Shown here in pieces: positions 35,546-47,190 of a stretch of 64,000 nucleotides of DNA. The stretch's first letter is position 1. Every line of letters starts with the position of its first letter. The stretch is taken from contig JALGQZ010000007.1 in the NCBI GenBank assembly GCA_023105745.1, forward strand, positions 50,449,569-50,513,568. The letters are read 5' to 3'. The notes beneath the pieces are model-generated. The model saw only the letters and a program-made list of their open reading frames with translations, did not search any database and was not told where the DNA came from. The position numbers were made by a program, and so were the translations under genes. The DNA comes from Austropuccinia psidii (Eukaryota > Basidiomycota > Pucciniomycetes > Pucciniales > Sphaerophragmiaceae).

Positions 35546-35733
35546 ACAACCTGAGGTTCATATAAAATGAACCATTCCACTGTTTATGTAATAGAGATTA
35601 TTCCATCACATCTATATAGGATTATTAAATATCACATGGGGAATAGATAAACACAGACATGTGATTCAAAATGAACCAGAATTATGTGACGTGACATCAC
35701 ATGGAACTTGGTTACGGAATAATGCAGGCAGTG

Positions 35734-35930
35734 CTTAGTTCTAACTCTGGTTCAGATATCATGGGCATTTCTGGGACTTGCCTTTGGGATAAGGCACTTC
35801 CTTGTGTGGATTCTGTTCCACTGGGGATATTTCCCTTCCTTTTCCCTTTTGAGGAATCAATTCTACCTCTGAGTCCAGCTCCATCTGATTAAATGGAGTA
35901 TTGGGAGCCTCTTCTGGTAGTCATATTTCA
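35734..35930 (-). pseudogene. Element C gag N-terminal segment
   Basis: Minus strand: ATG at about 35924 starts MTTRRGSQYSI, then TAA where element D has Gln (YSVQSDG), then an open stretch to SEPELEL, where the foldback element is inserted. The comparison with D (MVHTRNGSNYSV ... SEPELIL) and A (MPSTRSGASHNP ... SEADN) supports this as the gag start. The remaining gag continues from 33150. Read across the foldback, this N-terminal frame is the same as the capsid frame, not the frame of the middle domain. Confidence 0.7.
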
Positions 35931-36001
35931 AGAAAAATAAGAAATAAGAGGATTTCAGAACAGGAATTCTTCTTATGGCGATTTATAAATGAGGTACCCA
36001 C

Positions 36002-36151
36002 CTTCAGAGTCCTGAATGGTGGGCCCTGGAAAGTCTAATTTCTTAGCTTTCTTTTTCTTAGTGATTATCGGTGTTGGAGAACTTTTACAAGTTTCTTCCA
36101 CCAATCTTTTGGCAGTGGTTTGGTTGTCCTCTGTTGGATTGTCTTCAAACA
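36002..36151 (-). other. Possible leader exon of element C
   Basis: Minus-strand block preceded by a T-run and TTTAG (36152 onward) and followed by GTGGGT at 36001. Between, the frame is open and gives EDNPTEDNQTTAKRL, a Lys-rich stretch and DFPGPTIQDSEG. Elements A (39170-39366) and D (50733-50891) have an open block in the same place with the same kind of edges. Splice function is inferred, not shown. Confidence 0.45.
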
Positions 36152-36619
36152 CTAAAAAAGACAAATAAATATAATTCTTTATATAAAAAGTGTTATTTTT
36201 GGTAGGATATGGCAATTTTCCATGTAAAAATTGCTTTTATATCATCAAAAATGAAAATAGATAAATAAATGAAATAAAAATGAATAAAAAATAACTTTTT
36301 TTTTTGGTTTTTTATTTATAATTTTTTTTTTGTTTTTTATATTTTTATTTTTAAAGAATAAAATAAAAAATGGGTATGATTCTTTTATAAAATTAATTTA
36401 TAGTTTATAAAATATCTTTTTTAATTACTAGAGTCATTCAAAGAAAGTTCTTGCAAGTATAAGGATGTGAAAAACCACGTGTAAGACAGTACAATTGCTT
36501 TCCAAATGCCTCAATAGTATTTAAAATCAATAAATATAAAGTTATTGTATAATTTTATGATTATAATTATAATTTATTATTGAATAAACCCAATTATAAT
36601 CTTTTTAAAGGTCTTTTAG

Positions 36620-36646
36620 AGTAAATATCACGGCCAGGCCCCCAAA
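36620..36646 (-). other. Element C primer-binding region
   Basis: On the minus strand the 5' LTR end CTTACA is followed by TTTGGGGGCCTGGCCGTGAT. The TGG-starting block two bases inside the LTR is the likely primer site. The same block is in element D and, in changed form (TTTGAGGGCCAAGCC), in element A. I cannot name the tRNA. Confidence 0.65.
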
Positions 36647-38558
36647 TGTAAGGTTTGACTATGAAACAATAAGTAAAAATTACTAATATCTTACTTATTG
36701 TACTATGAATGTCCTTATAAATGCAACAAATAAGATAAAAATAATTATAATAATAAATAATTATTATAATTATATTATGAAATAAATATAATGATATAAT
36801 AAATGAATAGATCAATATAAGATAATTAATATATTTAAGAGCACTTTATTATTGTTACCAACAAATAATAAAGGCATAAAAAACTGTTTTTTATTAATAA
36901 AAAACAATTAATAACAATAATATTACTAATATTAAAGTTATAAATTAATATAAATACTATTTATATCAATTATAGAATTATTAAAGTAATAATAGAGAAA
37001 AATTATTATAATAAGAGAAATAACCTACTTTTAATGCTTAATATAATAATTTCGAATAATTTTACGCCTAAAAATGTAAATACAACTTGTTAAAATTTAG
37101 GTTGCAATACAATTTAAGAGAAATTACAATTTTTCTTGATTTTATGTGGAATTGAGGTTTTTAAGAGAAATTTAGACAAAACAAGTAAATAAATGCAATA
37201 ATCATGTCAGAGATGAAGACTCTTATAAGATTATCTTTGTTCTTTGATAATATAAAAGTTTTATATATAAAGAATACAGAAATTACCTTTTTATTTGATG
37301 ATTTAATGTTTTGTAAGCGTCTGAGGGGAAAACAGAGTAAAAAGAGCTCTATTTATAGTAAATAACTTCCTCCTAGAGTCCAACAGGCTTCTAATAGACG
37401 TGTACCGATGCTTTCTACTAGAATTGATCAATATTTTAAGGTTTGGGGATGATTACATCATGATCAAACCATCTTACCTCCTGCTTATGCCATTATTTAG
37501 AGTTATCACTATAACTCTAAGTTTGATGACATAATAGGCTTTGCAGAAGCCTAAGCTTCGTGGATTGTATTATGATTAATCATATTTTAATTGTATTCAC
37601 CAGTTTTATCACTTATATGACTGTTAAACCTAAAATAAGATTACAGTGAGTGATCTTAAATGATCAAATTTAAGCTTAAGCTTTGATCATTAATAACTTT
37701 TAGGTTATACACGCTACAGCTATTCTGGGAGTGGATTCTGATAGCGTGGCATGTCCTCCTTAAGCTTCCAAGAGCATTTCATTCAATCATCTAAACTGTA
37801 TTTTTGATGATTTTTCTTGTAACTCCTCTTTTCTGTTGAAATTTAATATTTTGAACTTCAAACAATGATTTCAAGGAGTTATACCTTGAATATTGTAATG
37901 AAAAATACATCATTCTTCATGAATGAGCTAGTAGAATCCAACTGTCTCCTTTTTTTAAGTTTGGACCACTTTCACAACAAAGTGGTCAACAGCTCTATCG
38001 ATTTTAATGTATAATCCCTTACAGGTTTTAACCTTGTCTATAACTTGTGAAATAAAGTTCATTTCTGTACTTCTACAGTAATTATATGGTGACTTTATTT
38101 TTTGTTCATTACTCTATAATGTATATTTCAAAAGATATTAGCTAAAATCCTGGAATATATGCATTGACCAAAAAAGTGCATATATCCAGCTTAACTCCTT
38201 AAGTGTTTTATGTGTGGATGTTTATGGAGAATCCAAGGGTCCCATTCATTCCACATTTTGTTTCATTGGTATTTGAAATAACTAAGGATTTATGTTTTTT
38301 ATAAGATATTATTACTTATAACTCATTAAATATTGACTTTACAGATATGCCATAAAAATGGTATATGTGTATTTTACCATGGGGAATCCAATGGTGTAAT
38401 TTATTTCACATGTTTATCCATTGGGTTTTAAGGTAAACCCAGTTTTATGCCTATTTATGGCATTTTTGTAGTTTTAAGTTAATTATTTTTAATGTATAAT
38501 TATTTTAAATATTTCTTGTGACCTTTTTGGGTATGTGGTCATATCTCAAAGGGTCACA
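36647..38558 (-). mobile_element. Element C 5' LTR
   Basis: 1912 bp, from TGTAAGGTTTGACTATG to GGGTCACA, uninterrupted, and matching the split LTR at 23535-27420. It retains the TGATCAAA/TTTGATCA palindrome (about 37660-37690) and the ATATATGCA hairpin (about 38155-38187). The region of the D-family solo LTR insertion is empty here (TATAGTAAATAACTTCC at about 37353). Confidence 0.92.
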
Positions 38559-38951
38559 CTTATAGATTTGTCACTTTGTTTCCAAATTCATTATGGTCAC
38601 TTTTGAACGTGTTTTGTCTTTACATATCCTTTTAAAGACTTTTTTATTTAATTAATTGCTTGCAGCTCTTTGCTCAATTAATTCCAATTGAAATTTCTCT
38701 TGAAGACATTTCTTTTATTGCCTTAAATATCTCCTGTAGAGTCTTTTTGGATAAATCGTTATTGTTGGTAAAACAATAAATTTTTATTATATTATTGTTT
38801 TATACTTATAAAGCTAAGAACAATAAAATTGGCGTGTTTTATCTCTAAAAATAATATTTTTTACTATTTTTAAATAATTCTACCTTATATAAATTTTGAG
38901 GACAGGAAAAGTACTTGATATTTTATTAAATTTTCATACTCACACCTTACA
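38559..38951 (+). mobile_element. Element A 5' LTR, second part
   Basis: It begins with the right target duplication of C (CTTAT, 38559-38563), then TTGTCACTTTGTTTCC, which matches 57177 in the 3' LTR, and ends CACACCTTACA at 38951. Together with 22113-23534 this gives about 1810 bp, against 1803 bp for the 3' LTR. Confidence 0.92.
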
Positions 38952-38968
38952 TTTGAGGGCCAAGCCAT
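38952..38968 (+). other. Element A primer-binding region
   Basis: TTTGAGGGCCAAGCCATGAT follows the LTR end directly. It corresponds to TTTGGGGGCCTGGCC in C and D with three differences, which may have been acquired after insertion. The stretch 38969-39169 that follows is an A/T-rich leader without coding features. Confidence 0.6.
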
Positions 38969-39169
38969 GATATTATACCTGGGACATATTTTTTTTACTC
39001 TTTTAAACCTTTTTCTTATATTGAAAAATTTAAAAAACATATAAAAAATACTTATAATTCAAAAAATCCATGAAAAATAAATTTTTCATCTTATAAGTGA
39101 GGCTTATATTTTTTTATTTTTTTGAATACCTTTTTTTACTTAATTAATTGGCTTTATCATTAATTTTAG

Positions 39170-39366
39170 TGTCTGACAATGTGGTAAGACAAGAAAACAT
39201 TGAAACAGCCCAACAGTCACCAGCATCATCCCTGCCAATACTGTTGATTCAGACCATAATAGTACTGTTATTGTGACTCAAAATAACCAACCTGGCCCAA
39301 TATATTCTGAATTGATTAGCTTGGATATAAGTAATACCCTTCAGAAGGCTACAAATTTGGCCAATA
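39170..39366 (+). other. Possible leader exon of element A
   Basis: Starts after ATTAATTTTAG and ends before GTAAGT (39367-39372), a consensus 5' splice site. One frameshift apart, it reads VRQENIETAQQSPASSL and then SDHNSTVIVTQNNQPGPIYS to KATNLANS. The gag ATG lies 51 bp downstream at 39418. Equivalent blocks exist in C and D. Whether the block is spliced to gag or is an upstream frame cannot be settled by eye. Confidence 0.45.
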
Positions 39367-39417
39367 GTAAGTTTTTGACGTAAAAATACTATTTTAAAGC
39401 CTTTTTAATCATAAAAT

Positions 39418-40080
39418 ATGCCTTCAACTAGATCAGGAGCCAGCCATAACCCCTCAAGCAGCTCCCAGAAAGGCAATAGATGTGATAATGGCAGAGGCCA
39501 TTCAGGTACAGAAGGACAAGAGTCAATTGATGACTTCCAAACAACTGAAATAGGTCATTCTGAAGCTGATAATACCATTCTACCTTCAACAAGAGCTGAC
39601 ACCGCCACAAGAAGCCTCAGTGGAAATATACAAAGCCAGCCACAAAGCCTACAACAATGCACTGCAGTACAAGGAGTACCAGATCCTTACAGATCTGTGG
39701 AAAAACTGCATGAATTCTTACCTGACTGTGAGAAAACTCCTTGGCCATCCCAATACTTGCAAATTGCTCAATGGATGGCATCCATTGATGGAGAAGAAAA
39801 GCATGATGCTCTTAACAGGAGAATGGAGGAAAAACAACCCTCAACCTCCAAAGCAAGTGCCAAAAACAGCCCCAGTGGCCAGCAGCAGCAATTTCAACAT
39901 GAACAAGCAGCCACAAGCTCCAAACAAGGGCAAAGGAAAAGCACCAGCCACCAAACCTTACAGCCAGGGCTAAAGGATCCCAAAATTCCAACAGGATGCC
40001 ATGGAAAATGTGGTTTAGATGGCCAGAACAATGATGGAATTAAAAAAGAAGAAGGAGCCAGATTAAAATATCAGAAATGA
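39418..40080 (+). pseudogene. Element A gag N-terminal part (capsid-frame reading)
   Basis: ATG at 39418 opens 220 codons: MPSTRSGASHNPSSSSQKGN, then a Gln/Ser/Thr-rich stretch, then LKDPKIPTGCHGKCGLDGQN, which aligns with D (VQDPRIGAFSHGQCLQYGQN) and C (LQDSKNQKGCHGQCIQHGQ). Over 39600-40070 a second frame is also meaningful (VEIYKASHKAYNN, DLWKNCMNSYL, TAPVASSSN, then after a stop RIPKFQQDAM), matching the middle domain of C and D. The first frame stops at 40078-40080. Just before that, TTA AAA AAG at 40040-40048 forms a slippery-type heptamer in the second frame. Confidence 0.75.
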
Positions 40081-41635
40081 TTTCTGATGTTTTTGATTCT
40101 ATTCCAGAGTTTTATGAAGCTATAACTGACGTAAAAAGTCATCTTTCTTATAAAAATACATCAATTTGTGACAATCTTAAAACAAATAACTTCAGTCTGA
40201 GCCAACTCAATGAAACACTTCTATGTTTTGAAAACGTTTTAAGAACATTTGAAACTTCCAATAATGATAATTCTTTTCGCATTAAGATAAATGAACAATC
40301 TACCATTATTAAAGAATTAACAAGCAAATATTCTAAATTCAATATTGATGACATAATTAAAACAAGAATAAAACAAGCCATAAGTACTATCAAAAAGGAT
40401 AATATGAAAACTCTTGATGATATTTCAAAATCATTTATTGAAGTAAAGACACATATAATTGCCTTGAAAAAGTGTTTTGATAATTCACAAGAAGAAGTAT
40501 CAAAATTAACAATGAAATTGAATCAAGTCACTGCTGATAATACAAGACAAACAGAATTATGGCAAGAGCTGACACATAAAGAAGAAATGTATAAAATTGA
40601 AGTTATAAATTTAATACAAGCCTCCCAATATGAATTCAGAAATACCTAAAGGTATAGCAACAGTAAAATGAATGAAATTGAACAACTGCTAAACACCTTC
40701 ACAAGAATGTCTACACCTCTGAATCAAAATGAGGGTACAGGGATTCCCAATCCACAAGTATTGGATATGGAAAATTCACAGCTAAAAAATGAATTTTCTA
40801 CTTCTTTTCATACCTTGCAACCATAAATGGGCCAAGCACTCTTGAAAGAAGTTCCAAAAATTAAGGAATGGCTTCACTTCAGTGGTGAAGGAGAATATGA
40901 CCATATGGAATTCATCAGAGGTCTTGACATGATCAAAGAGGATTTTGAATTACCAGACAGATTGGTAACAGCCAGGGTAAAAACCTTGTTTACCAAATCA
41001 GCTCACAGATGGTATATCAAATTGAGAAAAGCACATGGACACCAAAGTTGGACTTGGTGGAAAACCCAAATTATCATCAAATGGGCCAATGATGCTTGGA
41101 GGTTCAAGGTTGAAACAGCCTTTGAATCTGCAAAATTCAATTCTGATAAGGAAAAAGCCTTACCATGGTTTTGACAACAAAAAGATAGACCAACAGAATT
41201 ATACCCTGACATGTCAGGATTTATGATTCATAGAACAATTCTCAGACAATGTGGAGGTGACCTAGAGCATGCTGTCAAAAGCAGGACTACTGAACAGCCT
41301 TCGGAAGAAGATATTATCAATATATTAGAAGAAGTAACCACCAGAACTAGAATTAGTTCTAGTAGGGTGAATCTCAAAACAAGGTTTGATACACCTTGGA
41401 AGGATTCTGTGGACAAAAACCCCAAAGAAAATTCTAGTAATTTGAAAGATAAATCTGCAGATAAAATCAGAAAATGCCATATTTGCCAAAGCACTACACA
41501 TTCTTCCAATACATTTCCAAAAAGGGGAAAGTCAATGAGATTCACATTGAAAAAGAACCTGATCTTGAAAATGATGATGCAATTGAAGATAATTCACATG
41601 ATAAACATCAATATTTTCTGAATCTTCAAAAGATA
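40077..41635 (+). pseudogene. Element A gag: coiled region, capsid, zinc knuckle
   Basis: 40077-40649 encodes a Leu/Asn/Lys-rich, probably helical segment (IPEFYEAITDVKSHL, LSQLNETLLCFENVL). After stops the capsid appears at 40827-41174 (PKIKEWLHFSGEGEYDHMEF to WKTQIIIKWANDAWRFK). A TGA at 41172 splits it from ILRQCGGDLEHAVKSR and the knuckle CHICQSTTHSSNTF, where the last Cys has become Phe. A further shift follows near 41530. The reading frame differs from that of 39418-40080 by an indel near 40060. Confidence 0.85.
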
Positions 41636-41664
41636 TAGAAAATATCAATTCCACCTTTGACATC

Positions 41665-42250
41665 ATGGAATCTTATTCACACTTGCCACAGTTGAGCAAC
41701 AACCAACTTGATTTATCAAAAATACAAGATGCACAGTTAATGAAAACAAAACCAAACAGAGGGAAAGGTTATACAGCTGGTAACTCCTGTATAACAGAGG
41801 TGGTAATTGACAACAAACCCACTAAACTACTTCTTGACCCAGGAGCATTCTGCTCTTGTTTAGGAAAATCCTTTCTTAAGACTTGTGTACCAAAATTTGA
41901 GGATCAAACGTTGCCAATTGATGGCATAAAACTCAATAGTGCAAGTAACCCAATGAAAGCATTGGGAATATTTGAAACTAGTGTCATATTTCCACATATA
42001 AATAGAAATTTAAGAATCACTGTTGAATTTGTTATTATGGAAAATTTCTCTAGTACCCATTTCATATTGGGAATTGATTATTTGATCATGTATGGCATAG
42101 ATTTACATAACAACAAGGACAGATACTTTACTATTGGAGACAATAAGCGCCAAAAATTTGCCTTTTTACCATTTAAAAAACAAATTACAGTGAACAAAGT
42201 ATCATGACTCAACTTAGAGCAAGAGAAATTCAAGTCTGAACAGTTGAATG
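41665..42250 (+). pseudogene. Element A aspartic protease
   Basis: 41665-42207 (180 codons) contains TKPNRGKGYTAGNSCITEVV, KLLLDPGAFCSCLGKSFLKT and STHFILGIDYLIMYGIDLHN, ending GDNKRQKFAFLPFKKQ. The active-site box, DTGA in C and D, is DPGA. A Pro there would probably abolish activity. The frame ends at a TGA at 42205 that separates it from RT. Confidence 0.88.
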
Positions 42251-42913
42251 AAGCTGAAATAAGCCTTCATTTGAGTGATAAACAAGAAAATGAACTTTCT
42301 ACTATTTTATATGACCACGAAGAAGCATTAGCTTCGATAAAGAACCTCTAGGGGCAATTATTGGTCATGAAATTGACATTATTCTTAATATTGAGAGACC
42401 TTATCCACCACTCTTAAGAAGACCTGCATATCCAGCAAGTCCAAAATCAAGAGAAGCTCCAGAAATTCATATCAGAGAGCTTCTAGACCATGGTGTAATA
42501 AGAAAAGTGGGCCACAATGAAGAACTAGAAATAACTACACCAGTCATAGTGGCATGGCATAATGAAAAATCTAGAATGGTTGGGGACTTTAGAGCTCGGA
42601 GCACTTACACTGTTCCAGACAGGTACCCAATACCAAAAATCCAAATTGCCCTCACCCAAATATGTCAAGCAGTGTATATAAGCACTATGGATACCCTTAA
42701 AGGATTTCATCAGAATGTAGTGACACCAAGAGCAAGGAAATACTTGAGAATCATTTTTCATTTTGGAGTGTATGAGTATTTGAGGATGCCTTTTGGAATC
42801 AAAACTGCACCTTCACACTTCCAAAGAATGATGAATGAAATTTTCCCTGAAGATCTTTCAGAAGGATGGTTGATCAATTACATTTATGATATTATTTTCT
42901 GTTCCAAGACTTG
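42250..42913 (+). pseudogene. Element A reverse transcriptase, first part
   Basis: After a shifted start (RPAYPASPKSREAPE near 42430), 42507-42913 reads MGHNEELEITTPVIVAWHNE, MVGDFRARSTYTVPDRYPIP, KGFHQNVVTPRARKYLR, YLRMPFGIKTAPSHFQRMM and WLINYIYDIIFCSKT. The YIDD box is YIYD, so one catalytic Asp is lost. At 42913 element D is inserted; the codons for TWEEHMYRL are split. The other part is at 53304. Confidence 0.9.
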
Positions 42914-44835
42914 TGTAAGATTTGACTATGAAACTGATGATAATGTTACTATTGATCAACAGTACTATGTCTGTTCTTATGAAATATAATAATAAAATAT
43001 TATTATAACCACAATTAAATAATTATAAATTATTTCTTTCACGTGTTAAACACTACTAGTGAGTTTAACAGTGAGCAGTAATTGTCTACAAGAATCAATT
43101 ACAAGAGGAATTTAATGATAAAAACTTCTTTTATTAAAATAATAAAATTATTTTAATATATAATTATCTTTTGCAAGAATAATTATAAGGAAAATTCTTG
43201 AAGAAAACTAATGATAGAGAAAAACTTTAAGAATTTAAAATAAATGACTCACTAATACTCCAAAGAACTTATTGAAAGATAAGAGTAGAGAAATTTGACG
43301 TAGAATTGTGGATTTTAGGGATCAAAATGATTTATAACAGTATTACAACAATATATAGTTGAATTCTATGTTTTCAAGCTCTTCTGATTGATTCAGAAAG
43401 AATAAAACACTTAAGAATTGTTTAACTAATACCCACTTGTTGGTAATAATGATTTAATAAAATGATAGGATGATTTGATGTGGAAAAAACAGCAAGAAGA
43501 GGCCTCTTTTAAGTCAAAAACAGCTCACAGAGGCATCCCATGGAGCAAACTGAAAAACCAGTGAGTGAGAAAACAATAAATCTTTTTGGATTATTGATTG
43601 CATCATCTGTTGTCACGTAAGATTATCATAATTACTTAATTGATGCTTTTACATGACTACCAACCCCAATATGGTTAAGAATAAAAGGAGTAACATCTGT
43701 AAATATCATTTTATTCCAAAATAATCATTGATTTCTCAAAGTTATCGATGTTATTGGCAATTTCATCACAGGTTGTAATTACTGTGAATTTTTGAAGATT
43801 CAGTGTTTCACATAGAATAGTCAAAAATGGACTGTAAGTAAAACTTTTAATTTTACTAGTAAAACTGTGATTCTTTTTGGTTGTACCATAGATCATACAG
43901 TTCTCTATTGGTCCTGAACGTTTCAGGATGATTTATTAATAATTGTATTTTTAATGAATTTTTAAAGGTTTTACCTCATTTCTACATAGAATTGCAAATA
44001 TCAGTCTTTAGCTGGTTTCTATGAGGTAAATCAATGAATAAAAGTCCCAAAAGGGTTTTAATTACTCTTTTAGGGTCTAGCCATGGAAAGTCATTAAGAA
44101 TTGACGTGGTTACAGGAGTCTAAGTAGCTCTTTACCTCCTTGGCACATCAAAATAGCAGGTTATTTGCTATTTTCTTATGAATTACTGTAGTTGTAACAT
44201 GGTAACCAAGTTCCCAAAGTATTTTAGTTTACTAATTGGGCCAAGATCAGCCATGGATTCACGCTTTGGAGCAGTCCACGCCTCTGAGTCGTCAGAAGTT
44301 GGGTACCCTGGCTCTCTTTGATGTCTTTTGTCCCCCTTGCCTATTTTTCACGTCAAAATAGAAATTTAAGCTTCAAGTGGGATATCCACTATGGGTGTAC
44401 CAAAAGTCCATGTAAGAATACCATGATATTAAGTGCTCAAAACATGCATAACACTATTCTTAGTGTATATGTAACATGGGATTTCTCACATTCCCATTAT
44501 TTTGGCGTGAAATTAAGAAAAACAAAATTTTTCACGGATCTTTTATGTGGTATTGATGATGTGGTATTGAAGTATTTTCCATATTACCACCTCAAAAAGT
44601 TAATTTGAGCTTATTCACTCTATGGAGCTACCCTAGGTGAATTTTTGTGTAGATTCCATCTCTGGCCTTAAATTCATGGATTTACTTACTCAATAAAAAG
44701 TTATTCATCTTTTCTGAAATCAAAAATGATGAATTTTGGATATATGCATGACTTATGAGTTATGCATAATTCAAATTTTATTTTTAAGATAATTGTGGCC
44801 TATTTGGGTATGTAAAATATACCTCAAGGTTCACA
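42914..44835 (-). mobile_element. Element D 3' LTR
   Basis: 1922 bp; on the minus strand it starts TGTGAACC and ends ...AAATCTTACA. It matches 51382-53303 and the solo LTR at 24290-26191 throughout. Open frames at 43711 minus and 44318 plus recur in the other copies only because the LTR is repeated. Confidence 0.94.
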
Positions 44836-44855
44836 TTCCCTCCCACCAAAAAATA
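44836..44855 (-). other. Element D polypurine tract
   Basis: Minus strand reads TTTTGGTGGGAGGGAA directly before the 3' LTR. Position and composition fit a plus-strand primer. Between it and the end of integrase (44976) lies about 120 bp with no other feature. Confidence 0.78.
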
Positions 44856-44975
44856 AAATTGTACCACAATTTTATTAATGAGAAAAGAATAAGACCCCAA
44901 AGGGGGTTAATGTCCGCTGTCCAACCTCTTCAAATTACTCAGATCAAGTAATTTAAAGCAAATTTATAGACATAT

Positions 44976-46520
44976 TCAGGCTTGTGGCCTTCTTTCATGT
45001 CTAAATCTTCTTAAGAGTTTATCTGAGTCAGGTATTTCTGTTTCTGCCAGCCATTCATCTTCATGTACTGGATTCCTATATCTGACAAGATATTCTCTTT
45101 GGTTTTTACCCCTAAGTCTCCTTTCTTTAATGACTTTTCTAATCTTTTTGTCTTCATTCTGTTCCACTGGTGGTACAGTTAAAGGAGTTGGGTTCCTTAA
45201 AGGAAACAATTCTTTGTCAGCTGGTTGATAAGGCTTTACCAAGCTGACTGGAAAAGTGGGATGTTTGTCTTCCAATTCACCACTTAATTCCACTTGAACT
45301 GCATTGGTTCCATGTAAGGCAACAATAACAAAATGTCCTACATAAGAATCTTGAAGTTTCTTTGGGCCTTTGATATTATTAAAATTCAAGGTTGAAACTA
45401 GAACTAAGTCCCCTACTTTGAAGTCTGGTACTTTATGACTCTTGTCCCACTTCTATTTTGCATAATAAAAAGCATCATTCATACTTTGTTTTGCATGATG
45501 TTTTACTTTATCAAGCATTAATTTGAAGCTGGAAGCTGTAGGATGAATGTCAATCAAGTCTTTCCTCAGTGTGTCTGCTGGGAGGCTTGGATTCCATCCT
45601 TTTTCTAACATAGCAGGAGTTTGTCCTGTGGAAGAATGGACTGATGTCTTGTATGACAATTCTAATGCAGGTATAAGAGTGCACCAGTCATGGGTAAAGC
45701 CATCTGAGTCTTTGAATTCTAGCCCATAAGCACAAAATCTCCTGATCATGTCTTCTAAAGTTTGAATCAACCTCTCTGCTAGCCCATCTGTTTGAGGGTG
45801 GTATGCTGTAGAGAATGATAACTCAGTCCCAAAAAATCTATGAAGATTGGTCCAAAGTGCAGATGTGAATTTGGGATCTCTGTCACTTATGATATTCTTA
45901 AATAATCCTGTATGAGAAATAACTCTATTCCATAGAAGAAGAGATGTATCTATAGAAGTGTCATCTTTATGACATGGTAAGAATATGGGAGTCTTGCTAT
46001 ATCTGTCAACAATAACTAAGCAAGAATTATAACTTTTGTCACCACTTGGAGGAAGTGCTGTGACCCAATCCATGTGAACAACTTCCCAAGGGGATTTTGG
46101 TTCTTGAATATGAATCATAAGTCCGAATTTCTTGCCTGTACTCCTGTTTGCTTTTTGACATCTGTCACAGGTATGGCAATATTCAATGGATTCTTTTCTC
46201 CAAGATAGCCACCATGCACAGTTCTTCACTTTTTCAAGTGTTCTGTCTTCTGACAGGTGTCCATAGTAGATGCTATCATGACATTCATGAAGAATTGTAT
46301 TGATAAGCAATCTGCTGCATAATGTCATTACACAAGAATGTTTGGTTCTGTGGTAAATAATCCCATCAAAAAAGTGAAGTCTTCCTTCAGAATAGGAATT
46401 TCTCCAAACTTCATCTAGTGCATTGACCAAAGATGTATCTTTCCAGTCTTTATCTAATAAAGAAGTCAAGATATGGCAATTCTTGTCTTGCTTATAAGAT
46501 TCTCTGACCTCTTAAAAGAA
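44976..46520 (-). pseudogene. Element D integrase
   Basis: 46469-45453 is open for 338 codons: [20 protein letters not shown] to CHTCDRCQKANR (zinc-binding region), then [27 protein letters not shown] and [15 protein letters not shown] (all three catalytic acids present), ending YAK. One TAG at about 45450 separates the C-terminal part, 45389-44976, with LNFNNIKGPKKLQDSY, FPVSLVKPY and EYLVRYRNPVHEDEWLAETE. A further stop near 46510 separates it from RNase H. Of the integrases in the window it is the best preserved. Confidence 0.9.
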
Positions 46521-46574
46521 TTCAGTCCCAATATCAGTTATGTTAATTCCTTCAATTAGAATCTGTGGGTCAGC

Positions 46575-47190
46575 TTAAAAAGGGACATAAGCTGGGTTAT
46601 CAGGAGTGTTGGCTAATTCCCACCTGCTAAGTCCATCAGCATTCTTGTGAATGTTTCCTTCTTTGTGGACTATAGTCATGTTTCCTCTATATTCTTGAAT
46701 GGCTATTTGCCATCTCAACATATGTCTGTTGGGAGCTTTCATGTTAAGAAGTGATTTCATGGCATTACAGTCAGTTATCACTTCAAAAACACTGCCATAA
46801 AGATAATAGTGCAATTTCTCAAGTGCCCATACCAAACAAAAACATTCCATCTGGCTTGCACCATATCTGGCTTCTGTTGGTTTGATTTGCCTTTAGATAT
46901 AACAAACTGGGCCTTCTGTAGGTTTGTCATTAGTAATTTGGACTTGGTGTGGGGCTGCCCCTAATCCATCTCCACATGCAACAAAGTACAATTCAAAAGG
47001 AATATTCCAGTCAGGCATGAGGAGTAAAGGTGCTTCTGTAAGAGCTTTCTTTATCTTCTCATAAGCTTTAATTCTTTCCTGTGTCATCTCAAATACAGTC
47101 TGTTGATCACAGATTCTATAAAGTGACTTGGCTAGAATTGCAAAGTCTTTCAAGTGTTGCCTATAATAGCTGGCAAACCCAAGAAAAGAC
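46575..47190 (-). pseudogene. Element D RNase H domain
   Basis: Blocks in order are [20 protein letters not shown], then after a stop (about 46890) [31 protein letters not shown] and [12 protein letters not shown]. The first block has Val where C has the catalytic Asp (YIDACGEG), so activity is presumably lost. A stop near 46572 follows AYVPF. Confidence 0.87.

Larger units (their letters stand above)
33151..35733. mobile_element. Foldback element with nested tandem arrays
   Basis: A 2.58-kb near-palindrome interrupting the gag of element C. Both ends read CACTGCCTGCATTATT inward (33151 on plus, 35733 on minus), and CTTA is repeated directly outside (33147-33150 and 35734-35737). From the ends inward each arm has about 190 bp of unique inverted repeat (including GGTTCATTTTATATGAACCT), a 22-bp tandem array (33346-33950 left, 34800-35545 right), about 90 bp of unique sequence (TTGGTATATTAATCTC), and a 21-bp array built on TCATCATGTGGAATCAATTCC that meets its mirror image near 34440. 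No protein-coding gene is present; open frames such as 34324-34524 minus simply translate the 21-bp units. Movement would need a transposase from elsewhere. The CACTG ends recall CACTA-type elements, but the 4-bp duplication makes the class uncertain. Confidence 0.92.
23535..38558 (-). mobile_element. Element C: Ty3/gypsy retrotransposon, minus strand
   Basis: Bounded by TGTAAGGTTTGACTATG at 23535 and GGGTCACA at 38558 (minus-strand LTR start TGTGACCC). The five bases outside are CTGAT on the left and CTTAT on the right, a target duplication with one mismatch. It sits in the 5' LTR of element A. Its own length is about 10.5 kb after removing a solo LTR (24290-26191) and a foldback element (33151-35733). 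The gag-protease-RT-RNase H-integrase frame is continuous on the minus strand apart from in-frame stops. Confidence 0.92.
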
